DNA of 22,693 nucleotides from CAIWXH01 sp964555675 (GTDB lineage Bacteria > Chloroflexota > Chloroflexia > Chloroflexales > Chloroflexaceae), in contig CAZKTU010000095.1 in assembly GCA_964555675.1 (NCBI GenBank), positions 1 through 22,693 on the forward strand, in the 5' to 3' direction. The position numbers were made by a program, and so were the translations under genes. Under the pieces are notes generated by a model. It was given only the letters and a program-made list of their open reading frames with translations. It ran no database searches and was not told the origin of the DNA. Positions 8,525 through 18,200 of this stretch are shown here, in pieces (position 1 is the stretch's first letter; each line of letters opens with the position of its first letter).

Positions 8525-11500
8525 TCAGGCGCCCGTGCCTGCCGCCCTGGCCTCCTCGAGGGCGGTGCGCAGCAGCACAAACTCGGCCTCGACGCGCGGG
8601 ATGAGCAGGGCGGCCCGCTCGTGGTCCTCGGCCGCGGCCGCCGCCTCGAGCTCGCGGCAGAGACCCTCGAAGGCGCGTCCGCCGAAAGTGCTGCCGTGCG
8701 ACTTGAGCGTATGGGCCAGGCGGCGCACCGTGGCGCTATCGCCGGACTGCAGCCCGCCGGCGAGGGCCGGCACCATGGCCTCGGCCTCCTCGAAAAAGGC
8801 CTCGATCAGGGTCGGCACGATCTGCGCGCCGCCGGGGCCCAGGGTGGCGCTCAGCCGCGCCAGGGGGGCCGGGTCGAAGGTGGGCGGCAGGGCGCCCGAC
8901 GGCTGCGACGGCGCGGGCGGGGAGGGCCGTGCGGGCGGCGCAGCCGGCGCGGCGCCGGTGAGGGCCTGCAGCAGGGCATGGCTACTTACCGGCTTGCTCA
9001 GATAGTCGTCCATGCCGGCCTCCAGGCACATCTCGCGGTCGCCCGCCAGGGCGTTGGCCGTCATGGCGACGATGCGCGGCTGGCGCTCGGGCGGCAGCTC
9101 GGCGCGGATGCGCCGGCTCGCCTCGAGGCCGTCGAGACGCGGCATGTGGACGTCCATCAGGACGAGGTCGTACGAGTGGGCGGCGACGGCGGCGACCGCC
9201 TCGAGGCCGTCACGGGCGACCTCGGCCCTGTAGCCGAGCCGCTCGAGCATGCGCAGGGCCAGCTGCTCGTTGACCGGGTTGTCCTCCACCAGTAGGATCT
9301 TCAGGGGCGCGGCGGGGGCCTGCGCCCCCCGCCGACGACGCGGCTCTGCTCGCGGCGCCTCCGTAGGCTGTGCGCCGGCGTCGAGGCTGCTGAGAAGCGC
9401 ATCATAGAGCTGCGAGACCTTCAGGGGCCTGGTCAGCACAGCCTTGAACCACGCGCGGGGCAGCTGCCGCTGGTCGTCGCCGAGCGAGGCCATCAGGATC
9501 AGCGGGAAGCCCCTGTCGCCGCGGGCGCGCAGGGCCCGAGCGAGGCTCAGGCCATCCATGGCGGGCATGTGCAGATCGATGATCCCCAGATCGAAGGGTC
9601 CCTGATCCCTGGCCAGGGCCAGGGCCGCCGACCCTGACTCGGCGGTACAGGCGGTCAGGCCCCAGGCCCGCAGCTGTTGCTCGAGGGTGCTGCGCCCGGC
9701 CAGGCTGTCGTCGACCACCAGGATACGCCGCCCGGCCAGCCCCAGGATCGGTCGGCGGTCCGGGATGCTCGGCTCGGGGGCCGCCGGCGCCGGGATGGTG
9801 AAGCGAAAGCTCGAGCCGCGGCCCAATTCGCTCGTGACCGTGATCGCCCCGCCCATCAGCTCGACCAGCTCTTTGCTGATCGCCAGGCCGAGGCCGGTGC
9901 CGCCGTAGCGGCGGGTGGTCGACTGGTCGACCTGGCTGAAGCTCTGGAACAGGCGGCCCATGCGGTCGGCGGGGATGCCGATGCCGGTGTCGCGCACCTC
10001 GAAGGCGATGTTGTCGGCAGGGGCCTGGGCCGGGCGCGCCTCGAGGACGACCTCGCCCTGCTCGGTGAACTTGACGGCGTTGCTGAGCAGGTTGCCGAGG
10101 ACCTGGCGTAGCCGAGTCTCGTCGCCGATGACTGTGTCCGGCAGCGCGGGGTCGATGCTGATGATCAGGTCGAGGCCCCCGGCGGCCGCCCTGCTGGCCA
10201 CCTGGTCGACGGCGTTCTCGATGCAGGCCCTCAGCCCGAAGCGATGCTGCTCGAGCTCCAGTCGCCCCGCTTCGATCTTCGAGATGTCGAGGATGTCGTT
10301 CACGATGGTCAGAAGCACCCCTCCACTCATCCTGATGGTCTCGGCCAGCTCGCGCTGCTCGGCGCTCAGGTCGCTGTCCAGCAGCAGCTCGGTCATACCG
10401 ATCACGCCGCTCATGGGCGTGCGGATCTCGTGGCTCATGGTGGCCAGGAAGGCGCTCTTGGCTCTGCTGGCGGCCTCGGCGGCCTCTTTGGCCACGTACA
10501 GCTCGTGCTCGGCGCCCTTCAGGCGGGTGATATCGCGCAGCACGACCAGATAACCCGAGGTGTGGCCCTTCCGGCGCGATAGGGGGGCGATGCGCAGATG
10601 GTAGGTCTGCGTGCCCGGCCCGAGACTGATCTCTGCCTCGGCCTCGTCGGTATCGCGGTAGCGCCCGATCAGCTCGGCCTGCTCGGGCGCCAGCTCGCCC
10701 AGGGGGCGGCCGACAGCCTCGCGCGGCCTCAGGCGCAGCAGCGCACACGCGGCCGGGTTCAGGTTGACCACCCGCTCGTGGTCGTCGAGGACGAGGACGG
10801 CGTCGGTCATGCTCTCGAAGATCTTGATATGGGCCACGGGCGCGATGTCGAAGAGGCGCCAGCGCATAAAGGCCCAGCCCAGGCTCATGCCGGTCAGGGT
10901 GAAGGCCAGGGGCGTCAGCTCGAGGCCGGGCACGGGGCTGAGGTGGAAGTTGTAGATCACATTGCTGACCCAGGGGATCAGGGCGCCGATACTCGCCGCG
11001 GCGAGCTGCCTTTTGTAGAGGTCAGGCGCCCGTACCAGGGTCCAGATCAGCATCACTGTGCCGACGAGCAGCAGGATGTAGGAGTAGGCGGTGAAGACCC
11101 AGAAGGCCGGGCCGTAGCTGGCGTGCCAGCCGATGAAGTTCGCTCCGGGCACCAGCTCGATGCTCACCCAGATCAGCTGGTGCAGCTCGTTGCTCCAGAC
11201 CAGCAGCAGGGTGATGAACGGCAGCGCGCCCAGGAGCGCCAGCGTATTCCGGTTCAACCAGCGCTCGCGCCCGGTGTAGTCCAGCGCGAAGGCCAGCCAG
11301 GCCACGGGTACCGCCACGATGCCCAGGTACTCGAGCTTCGACCAGAAGATCTTGCCCGGCAGGTCGGCGCTGGCCAGCTCCATGGCGTAGGCCATGCTCC
11401 AGACGGCGACGGCCAGCATCAGCAGGGTGAAGGCGGTCGTGCCGCGCAGCATGCCGTGCCGCCAGGCGAGCCCGGCCAGCCCGGTGCAGACCATGGCTGC

Positions 11501-11527
11501 GACGACACTTAGGATGACATAATGCAT
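8525..11527 (-). CDS. Hybrid histidine kinase: 7TM-PAS-HisKA-HATPase-REC-REC-Hpt
   Basis: This 1000-residue membrane phosphorelay kinase begins with seven hydrophobic segments (about 5-225), a sensor module typical of 7TM histidine kinases. A PAS domain (about 235-335) and short coiled coil follow. The HisKA domain has SHEIRTP with His366; the ATPase domain has Asn483, DTGIGI (513-518) and GGTGLGL (542-548). Receiver 1 (601-715) has Asp651 but Arg700 where the conserved Lys is expected (TRPL). Receiver 2 (742-858) is complete: Asp792, Thr823, Lys845. The C-terminal Hpt domain has HTLKSHG with His939. All four relay stations lie in one chain, so phosphate could pass from His366 to Asp792 to His939 and on to a separate regulator. 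The ATG overlaps the end of the upstream kinase gene by 19 bases, suggesting coupled translation. The ligand is unknown. Confidence 0.9.
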   Translation of the reverse strand: MHYVILSVVAAMVCTGLAGLAWRHGMLRGTTAFTLLMLAVAVWSMAYAMELASADLPGKIFWSKLEYLGIVAVPVAWLAFALDYTGRERWLNRNTLALLGALPFITLLLVWSNELHQLIWVSIELVPGANFIGWHASYGPAFWVFTAYSYILLLVGTVMLIWTLVRAPDLYKRQLAAASIGALIPWVSNVIYNFHLSPVPGLELTPLAFTLTGMSLGWAFMRWRLFDIAPVAHIKIFESMTDAVLVLDDHERVVNLNPAACALLRLRPREAVGRPLGELAPEQAELIGRYRDTDEAEAEISLGPGTQTYHLRIAPLSRRKGHTSGYLVVLRDITRLKGAEHELYVAKEAAEAASRAKSAFLATMSHEIRTPMSGVIGMTELLLDSDLSAEQRELAETIRMSGGVLLTIVNDILDISKIEAGRLELEQHRFGLRACIENAVDQVASRAAAGGLDLIISIDPALPDTVIGDETRLRQVLGNLLSNAVKFTEQGEVVLEARPAQAPADNIAFEVRDTGIGIPADRMGRLFQSFSQVDQSTTRRYGGTGLGLAISKELVELMGGAITVTSELGRGSSFRFTIPAPAAPEPSIPDRRPILGLAGRRILVVDDSLAGRSTLEQQLRAWGLTACTAESGSAALALARDQGPFDLGIIDLHMPAMDGLSLARALRARGDRGFPLILMASLGDDQRQLPRAWFKAVLTRPLKVSQLYDALLSSLDAGAQPTEAPRAEPRRRRGAQAPAAPLKILLVEDNPVNEQLALRMLERLGYRAEVARDGLEAVAAVAAHSYDLVLMDVHMPRLDGLEASRRIRAELPPERQPRIVAMTANALAGDREMCLEAGMDDYLSKPVSSHALLQALTGAAPAAPPARPSPPAPSQPSGALPPTFDPAPLARLSATLGPGGAQIVPTLIEAFFEEAEAMVPALAGGLQSGDSATVRRLAHTLKSHGSTFGGRAFEGLCRELEAAAAAEDHERAALLIPRVEAEFVLLRTALEEARAAGTGA

Positions 11528-12831
11528 GGATCGCTTGAGACGACGCTCTGGGGCGTCAGACTCTCGTCGCTCAGCGGGATGCGAAAGCCGAAGGTGCTGC
11601 CCTGGCCGAGGCGGCTGGTTGCCGCCACCTCGCCCCCGTGGGCGGCGACCACCAGGCTCACGAGCGCCAGGCCGAGGCCCATGCCCTCGACGCCGCGCCG
11701 CTCGTCGTCGGCGGTCTGCCCGAAGGCCTGCCAGATCAGCCGCAGCTTGTCGGCCTCGATGCCGCGGCCCGTGTCCTCGACGGTCACCGAGAGCCAGCCT
11801 TCGGCCACCCGGCAGGCCACCAGGACCCGGCCGCCCTTGTGGTTGAACTTGATCGCGTTATGGACGAGGTGGGCGATCGCTTCGGCCAGATCGCTGCGCG
11901 CGCCGAACGCCAGCGGCAGGTCGCTCGGCAGATCGTAGGCCAGCTCGACGTCGCGTACCTCGGCGAGGCTCTGCAGGTGCGAGGTGGCCTCGCGGATGAG
12001 CGGCGCCACGGCGAAGGCCTCGCGGCGCGGCGGGCCGTGGCGACCGACCAGTGAGGCATAGGTGATCATGCCGTCGATCAGGCGGCGGCCCTCGGCGAGC
12101 GAGCGCTCGAGGCTCTCGACCTGCTCGCGCAGCTCGTCGAACATGCCGTGCTCGGCGTAACGCCTGACCAGCTGCACCGAGAAGCCGGCGGCCACGAAGG
12201 GGCTGCGCAGCTCGTGGGTCATGCGCCTGATGAAGGCCGACTTGACCCGGTTCTGCTCTTCGAGGTGCTGCTCGCGGGCCCGCACCTCGAGGGCCATGTG
12301 GCTGAACACACGGGCCAGGCGGCCCATCGGGTCGTGGCGGGCGCTGACGGCGGCGAGGCGCGCGGGGTCGAAGCTGCCGGCCTGCATATCGGCGGCCGCG
12401 GCCGTGAGGTGGCTGATCTGCCGCAGCCGGTCGACCTGCTCGTCAAGGAGCCGCCTGGCCATGAGCGAGGCGTTGACCCGGGCGCGCAGCAGCACCATGT
12501 CGGGGGGCTTGTCGAGGTGGTCGGCCGCGCCCATTTCGATGCAGCGGACCACGCTGGCCTTCTCGTCGAGGGCTGAGATGACGATCACGGGGATGTGGCG
12601 CAGGGCGCTGTCGGCCTTCATGCGGGCCAGGACCTGAAAGCCGTCCAGCTCGGGCATGACCAGGTCGAGCAACACGATATCGAAGGGCTGGGCGGCGAGG
12701 GTGGCCAGGGCCTGACGCCCGTCCTCGGCAGTAGTGGTCGCGTGCCCCTCTCGCTCGAGCAGCGAGCAAAGCAGGAGCCTGTTGATGCGGTCGTCGTCGA
12801 CGACCAGGATGCGTCCGGGGAGAGTTTCCAC
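11509..12831 (-). CDS. Soluble receiver-histidine kinase (REC-HAMP-like-HisKA-HATPase)
   Basis: This 440-residue cytoplasmic kinase starts with a receiver: VVDDDR, phospho-acceptor Asp56 (LLDLVMPE), Ser86 and Lys108 (LDKPP). Residues about 140-192 resemble a HAMP segment (RHDPMGRLARVFSHM) without flanking membrane helices. HisKA has MTHELRSPF with His206. The ATPase domain has Asn325 (HNAIKF), VEDTGRGI (351-358) and GMGLGLAL (383-390). There is no other sensor domain, so its kinase activity is probably controlled by phosphorylation of its own receiver. I prefer the GTG at 12831, with AGGAA five bases upstream; the open frame extends to an ATG at 12924, but those 31 residues look non-coding. 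It is transcribed just ahead of the hybrid kinase with a 19-base overlap, so the two likely work in one relay. Confidence 0.85.
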   Translation of the reverse strand: METLPGRILVVDDDRINRLLLCSLLEREGHATTTAEDGRQALATLAAQPFDIVLLDLVMPELDGFQVLARMKADSALRHIPVIVISALDEKASVVRCIEMGAADHLDKPPDMVLLRARVNASLMARRLLDEQVDRLRQISHLTAAAADMQAGSFDPARLAAVSARHDPMGRLARVFSHMALEVRAREQHLEEQNRVKSAFIRRMTHELRSPFVAAGFSVQLVRRYAEHGMFDELREQVESLERSLAEGRRLIDGMITYASLVGRHGPPRREAFAVAPLIREATSHLQSLAEVRDVELAYDLPSDLPLAFGARSDLAEAIAHLVHNAIKFNHKGGRVLVACRVAEGWLSVTVEDTGRGIEADKLRLIWQAFGQTADDERRGVEGMGLGLALVSLVVAAHGGEVAATSRLGQGSTFGFRIPLSDESLTPQSVVSSDPCIMSS

Positions 12832-12905
12832 ACTGCTTCCTGAGGCTACCTTGGGCTGGCGTCTACCTCCTATCGTAGTTGACGGGCGAACGATCGATGA
12901 ACCAG

Positions 12906-12933
12906 GGCATATGACACCCGGCATATTGACACC
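12906..12933. repeat. Imperfect direct repeat GGCATAT(T)GACACC
   Basis: GGCATATGACACC (12906-12918) and GGCATATTGACACC (12920-12933) are adjacent near-identical copies, 14 bases apart. A third TTGACAC lies in the terminator loop (12943-12949). They lie upstream of the REC-kinase start at 12831 on the - strand and could be regulator half-sites for the kinase operon. Confidence 0.45.
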
Positions 12934-12961
12934 GCCCTCGCCTTGACACGGCGAGGGCGGT
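12931..12961 (-). terminator. Terminator after the beta-propeller lipoprotein gene
   Basis: A perfect 12-bp GC-rich stem (arms 12931-12942 and 12950-12961) has a 7-base loop and sits 21 bases past the lipoprotein stop. The tract after it on the - strand is GTCAATATG, so the T-run is weak. It separates the oxidase/lipoprotein unit from the kinase genes. Confidence 0.6.
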
Positions 12962-12982
12962 CGGATGACTGCGGGCGGACGA

Positions 12983-15151
12983 CTACTGGACCTTTACGAA
13001 GAGGTCCGGCATCTGCTGATAGCCGAGCCGCAGGGAGGGCACGGCGAAGAACAGGCGATAGACGCCGCCAGCCGGTGGCGCGACGACGATGGTATACGCG
13101 CCGTCGGCGGCGACCCGGGCGGCCTGCTGGGCGCGCCAGCCTCCGGTCACGCTGGTGACCATGACCGTGACCTCCCCGGCCGTGACGATGGGCTTGCCGT
13201 TCTCCGGGTCGATCAGGTGGAAGTGCAGGCTGGCCGGCTGGCCCGCCCTCAGGGCGAGCTCGGGCGCGATCAGCTGCACCAGGGGCGCGACCATGGCCTG
13301 CTGGGCGGCGTCAGCCGGCGGCGCCGCGCTGAAGCTGAAGCAGTGGCGCATCCCCTGGGGCAGCAGAAAGGCCACCATGAAGTCGCCGCTGGCCGGCACG
13401 GTCGTGTTGCCGCTGTAGATCCCCGGCGCCTCTTCGCTGATGCTACGGTTGACGGTCAGCACGTCGCGCGGGAACATGCTGTAGCCCTTGAAGCTGCCCG
13501 CCGGGGCCTGGCCGTCCTCGAGGTAGTAGTAGATCTTGTCCTCGGCGGGGCTGGCCAGCATCACCGCCCCCCTGGCCTCGGCGGCGGCCGTCGCGCCCGC
13601 CAGGGGCCTGAAGGGTAGCGGCCCCGCCGCCGCCCGGCCGGGCACCAGGGCGCTCACGCTCGGCGCGCTCTGGCCGAGGTCGGCCAGCCTGATCGCGCTG
13701 ACCGCCGCCGTCTGCGACGAGCGCAGGTAGGCCGCGCCCGCGCTGAAGGTGATCTGGTCGGGGGCGCCCGTGACGGGCACGGCTGCCGTGACGGCCCCTC
13801 TGGCGGCGTCAATCACGAAGGCCTTGCCGGCGAGGGGGCTGGTCGCAATGGCCCAGCGCCCGCCCGGGGCGAAGCCGATCGCCGCGAGCCCCGGCGCCGT
13901 GGCCAGGAACGAGCGTGGCTCGAGGGTGGCCGGGTCGAGCACGCTGATCGTGCCGCTGGCCGGGTCGCCGGCGTACAGGGCGCCGTCGGCCACCGGCTGA
14001 ACGGCCACCGCCCCGCGCCCAAACGGCGCCTCGCGGACCACCTTGAGCGCCGCCGTGTCGACCAGCACGAGCTTCCCGGTGGCGCTGCTGGCCGCGTAGA
14101 GGCGGCGCCCATCGCTCGAGAAGACCAGGGCGCTGTGGCTGCCGCCCGTCGTGACGCGCCCGGCGATCGTCCCGGTGGCGGGCTCGATCGCGGTCAGGAC
14201 CCCGGCGGCGGAGTCATCGCCCACCCACAGGTAGGCCCCGCCCGGCTGCAAGGCCACGATCCCGGGCTGTCCGCCGACGTCGAGCAGGCGCTCGACCGCG
14301 AAGCGCTCGGTCGAGGCTACGGCCACCTGGCCCGCGGCCGGCAGGCTCACGAAGAGCAGCCGGCTGTCGGGGCCCATGGCCCAGTCGGCGCCGGGGCTCG
14401 GCAGGTTGATCGAGCTGAAGAGCTGAGTCTTGCCGGCCAGGTTGACCATGGGGTCGATCACCGAGATCGACGGGGTCTGGTTGAGGGCTAGGAGGTAGTA
14501 GCCGTTCAGGTCGACCAGGGGGCGCTCGGTCAGCTGGCCGCCCAGGTAGCCCTGGATTTTGGCCTCGCAGGCGGCCTCTTTGTCGAGCGTCCCGCCCTCG
14601 GCCGGCGGCCAGAGGTCCATCCAGACCGCCGGCTGCAGGCCGCTCAGCTCTTTGCCTGTCGTCGCGTCGGTGATGCGGAAGGTGGCGCGGGCCGCCTCGC
14701 CCGCGCGAATGTCGGAGCTGATCTCGCCGGCGCGCCCGGCGCCGCCGATATGATTGACGATGGTGAACTCGACCGACACTCCAGCCTCGCTCGCCTGCTG
14801 ATAGAGCAGCTCGACCTTGCGCTGGCCGTGGTGGTTGTAGGGCGACGGGCCGCCGCCGATGCCGAAGGCGGGGCTCATATGGTCGGTGTGCTCGTCGGCC
14901 CCGGCGGTGGCTGCAGACGCGGCGTGCTCGGCCGTATGGGCCGTCCCTTCGGTCTGGGCCTCGCCGGCGACCGCCGGGGCGGCGTGCTCGGCGTGGGCCC
15001 CGTGGTCGCCGGCCGGCTCGAGGGCCAGGCCGAAGCCGGTCAGGCGGCCGCAGGCCGCCAGCATGAGCCCCAGGGCCAGCAGGGTCATGCCTAAGGCCGG
15101 TAGAGTTCTGGTCGGCGGCAGCTCGCCCGGGCTCATGCTGGGCTTTGACAT
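12983..15151 (-). CDS. Beta-propeller (YncE/cytochrome-D1-like) lipoprotein with His-rich linker
   Basis: This 722-residue exported protein has a lipobox LAAC (Cys34) for membrane anchoring. Residues 50-108 are a linker with nine His in repeated H-x2/3-H spacing (GDHGAHAEHA, DEHTDHM, NHHG), a likely metal-binding tether. Residues about 110-210 form a beta-rich domain ending in a Cys195-containing helix and DLNGYYLLALN. Residues about 220-500 are YVTN/YncE-type propeller blades (GPDSRLLFVSLPAAGQVAV, QPGGAYLWVGDD, SSDGRRLYAASS). The C-terminus (about 625-722) is an Ig-like fold with LHFHLIDPENGKP. I recall similar proteins, often labelled cytochrome D1 domain-containing, encoded beside large multicopper oxidases; no heme CxxCH motif is seen here. 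The gene lies 109 bases downstream of the giant oxidase gene. AGGAG lies 9 bases before the ATG. Role as oxidase partner or copper donor is inferred. Confidence 0.75.
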   Translation of the reverse strand: MSKPSMSPGELPPTRTLPALGMTLLALGLMLAACGRLTGFGLALEPAGDHGAHAEHAAPAVAGEAQTEGTAHTAEHAASAATAGADEHTDHMSPAFGIGGGPSPYNHHGQRKVELLYQQASEAGVSVEFTIVNHIGGAGRAGEISSDIRAGEAARATFRITDATTGKELSGLQPAVWMDLWPPAEGGTLDKEAACEAKIQGYLGGQLTERPLVDLNGYYLLALNQTPSISVIDPMVNLAGKTQLFSSINLPSPGADWAMGPDSRLLFVSLPAAGQVAVASTERFAVERLLDVGGQPGIVALQPGGAYLWVGDDSAAGVLTAIEPATGTIAGRVTTGGSHSALVFSSDGRRLYAASSATGKLVLVDTAALKVVREAPFGRGAVAVQPVADGALYAGDPASGTISVLDPATLEPRSFLATAPGLAAIGFAPGGRWAIATSPLAGKAFVIDAARGAVTAAVPVTGAPDQITFSAGAAYLRSSQTAAVSAIRLADLGQSAPSVSALVPGRAAAGPLPFRPLAGATAAAEARGAVMLASPAEDKIYYYLEDGQAPAGSFKGYSMFPRDVLTVNRSISEEAPGIYSGNTTVPASGDFMVAFLLPQGMRHCFSFSAAPPADAAQQAMVAPLVQLIAPELALRAGQPASLHFHLIDPENGKPIVTAGEVTVMVTSVTGGWRAQQAARVAADGAYTIVVAPPAGGVYRLFFAVPSLRLGYQQMPDLFVKVQ

Positions 15152-15195
15152 GGGCTGTATCTCCTCGGACGGAAGTAGTTCGGGATGTGGAGGGT

Positions 15196-15220
15196 ACGGG
15201 GAGAGCCAGGCCCTCCCCGT
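15196..15220. repeat. Inverted repeat between the oxidase and lipoprotein genes
   Basis: The 8-bp arms ACGGGGAG and CTCCCCGT enclose a 9-base loop in the 109-base gap. There is no T-run, so it is more likely an mRNA-stabilising or partial-termination hairpin that tunes the ratio of the two products than a full terminator. Confidence 0.4.
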
Positions 15221-15260
15221 TAACCCCTCCCGCCGCTGGTCACCTGGCCGTGCTGTGACG

Positions 15261-18200
15261 CTACCTGATCGTCACCGTGAGCGGCGTCGAACTGCCGCCC
15301 GCCGTCGAGATGGCGTAGACGGTGTCGCCCGCGCGCGCGTTCCTATCCTCGCGGCCCTCGCCGCTGAAGCTCCAGGCGCCGCCGACGCCGACCGTGGCCG
15401 TGCCGATCACCTTGTTGTCCCGGCTCCTGTAGATAGTGACGCGCTGTGCGGGCGCGCCGGTGGGCAGGGCCGTGCCGCTGATCGACCAGCGCTCGGTGTT
15501 GCGCGTGAAGACCGCCGTGCGCACGGTCACCTTATCCACCACGGCGAGCGTGGCTGTGGTGGGGCCGCTGCAGAGGCCGAGGTCCGTCCCCGTCTCGCAG
15601 ACCTTGTAGGTGAAGCTATCGCTCCCCAGGAAGCCGGCCCGCGAGGTGTACGTGAAGCTGCCGTCGGGGCCTGCGCTCAGGCTCCCGTTGGCGGGCTGGC
15701 CGACGATCTCGACCCGCAGGCCGTTGCCGTCGAGGTCGAGGTCGTTGCGCAGCAGGCCGGGGGCCGCCACGCTGGTGGCCTGGCCGCTGACGGCGACGTA
15801 CGCGTCGGGCCCGGCCATGGGGGCGCTGGTGTTGAAGCGCATGAGGCCCCACAGGCCCGTGGCCGAGCCGAACGAGCTCTGGTCGCGGAAGAGATAGTCG
15901 CCCACGACATTCTCGGGCCCGCCCGCGTTGAGCACCAGGTTCCAGTGGGCTGCGGGGCTCACGCCCTCCTGGATGCCATAGTACTGCGAGAGCGGGTTGT
16001 AGCCGATCTTCGTCGAGTCGTTGGTGAAGGGCAGGCGGGCCCAGCTCTGCCCGTGGACGGTGAAGACGTGGCCGCGGGCGTGTCCGCCGGGCTGCACGAC
16101 CAGCATGCGCACCTCGTCGATGCCCGAGGCGGGGCTGGCCACGAAGACCGGGGCCTGGGGGTCCTCGCCGCCGCTGTTGTCGGCGCAGTTGCCGCCGATC
16201 AGACAGTTGGCGAAGACCTGGGCGATTGGGTCCTTGAGGGCCGGGTCGCGGCTGACCTCCTCGAAGGGCGTGTTGGGCGCGATGCCGAGGCGATACCAGA
16301 GGGGGTCGGAGCGGTAGTTGATCGCCTTGTTGCCCGAGTCCTGGTAGTCCTCGGGGATGTTCCCCTCGGCCACGAAGGCGGCGACGGCGCAGTCGAGGGC
16401 CTTCAGGAACGGGTCGTCGCAGCCGCCGGAGTAGCGGAAGTTCACGTCGTCCTGCTGGATGACCACGAACTCGCGGTGGCGCTGGCCGCCCGGCCTGGTC
16501 ACCGTGGCCGAGACCCTGCTGCCCGGGTCCTCGCGCCAGGTGGCGCCCTGGGCCTCGATCACGAGGGCGCCGATCAGGCCCTTGTTCGAGCCCTTGATGC
16601 GGTCGGCCGGCATCAGGTTGACCACGCCGAACTCGATGGGCGTTGGGATGAGGGTCAGGGTGCCGTTGCCGTTGTTGACGAAGTCGATGTCGCCGGCGTA
16701 CCAGACGTAGGTCTCCTTCGAGCCCGGCTGCACCAGCTGCTGGGCCCGGTTCTGGCCCGCGGCGAAGCCGTCCGACGAGCGCAGGTTGTAGGCGACCAGC
16801 TGCGGGTGCAGGCCCACCATGCTCGACGGGGTCAGGTCGTTGTTGTTGAAGCTGGTGATGCCGCGCACGCCGCCGTTGAGCACGTTCTTGTGCTTGGCGA
16901 TGACCGGCGGGAGGGCGCTCAGCCCCGGCTGATCGGGCACCCGCGTGGGCAGGGCGTTGCTCACCTCAACCTTGATGCAGTCGCCCGCGGCCGCCCGCAG
17001 CACCAGGGGCTCGATTGGCGTGCCGGGCTTCAGGCCTATGGGCTTGCCCGCGCTGTTGAAGATCAGGTCGTCGGTGTAGAGGTACATCAGGGCGTTCGGG
17101 TCGTGGAGCGGCCCGCTGCCCTGGACCCCGCCGAAGGGCCCGGCCACAGTTGTGGCGCGGCTGTTGTAGACCAGGCCCTGGGGGCCGAGCACGTCGGCGG
17201 CGCGGACGGCGGTGACCCTGTAGCTGCGCACCGGCGCCTTCTCGTTGGCCGGGGTGTTCGGGTTGTCGATCGGGCAGATGTCGTCGAAGTACTTCTCGTT
17301 CGTGATCTTGTAGCCGTTCTCGGGGTACTTCGGCCCAGAGGCTGTGGCGACGGCATTGTTCGGCAGGGGCAGCAGGTCGTTGCGCCCGGTCCTGTAGGCG
17401 CGGAAGATGCCCCAGATGCCGTTCCACAGATCCTCGACCTCGGCGCCCATGGTGTACATGTAGTCGACCGAGGCCGGGTTGCCGGGCAGGCCGATGTCGG
17501 GCAGCACCGGGGTGTCGATGATCGCGAACTCCGAGATGCCCACCTCGAGCGAGTTGCCCCAGCCCGAGTTGGGGCTGTTATTCTCGTGCTTCCACTTGAT
17601 GCCGTGGATGGTGAAGCTGTGCTCCTCTTCGTGGGCGCCCACCTGCACGCGGATGCGCACACGGTCGCCCATGTAGGCCCGCATCATCGGCGTCCAGGGG
17701 TCGCCCGGCCGCACGTCCTTGGTGAGGGGCGGGTAGGTGCCGGGCTGGGTGTTGAGGGCGGGGATGGCCCGGTCGGTGCGCGACATAAAGGCGCGCGCCA
17801 GGTCGCCGGCCTGGCCCTGGGCTTGCCCGGCGCCGGCGCCCACCTGTCCGTTAAAGACGCGCAGGCCGATCGGCTCGTTGCGGTAGTTCACCACGTACGT
17901 GCCCGGATCGTCGGCCGAGATCGCCTCGGGGCAGGGCCGCGGCACGCCGCCCGGGCAGTTGTTGGGTGTCCAGTAGATGTCCCGCTCGCGGCCGGCCGGC
18001 GGCTGCTGGCGGTACGAGGGCGCGATGCTGTTGAAGAAGTCGGCGTAGGAGGGGATGTTCTTGCCCGCGCCGTTGCCGGTTGTGGTGAGCCGGCCCTTGC
18101 CGGCCTCGTAGGCGTGCTGGAAGTCGGCGAACTCGAAGTAGAACTCGCGGTGCGAGTAGGGGGCGTTGGCGCCGGGCAGCAGGATGTCGGCGCGCCACGA

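Noticed and set aside
7283..9295. Open frame of 670 codons on the + strand across the methyltransferase and kinase genes
   Set aside because: It spans two opposite-strand genes with clear domains and is Gln/Gly/Ala-rich without any motif, so it is a shadow frame.
12832..12924. ATG at 12924 as start of the receiver-kinase
   Set aside because: The 31 added residues are not receiver-like and no Shine-Dalgarno precedes this ATG; the GTG at 12831 has AGGAA at proper distance just before the first receiver strand.
12983..15151. Heme cytochrome D1 function for the lipoprotein
   Set aside because: No CxxCH heme-attachment site and no visible d1-heme ligand pattern; only the propeller fold is supported.
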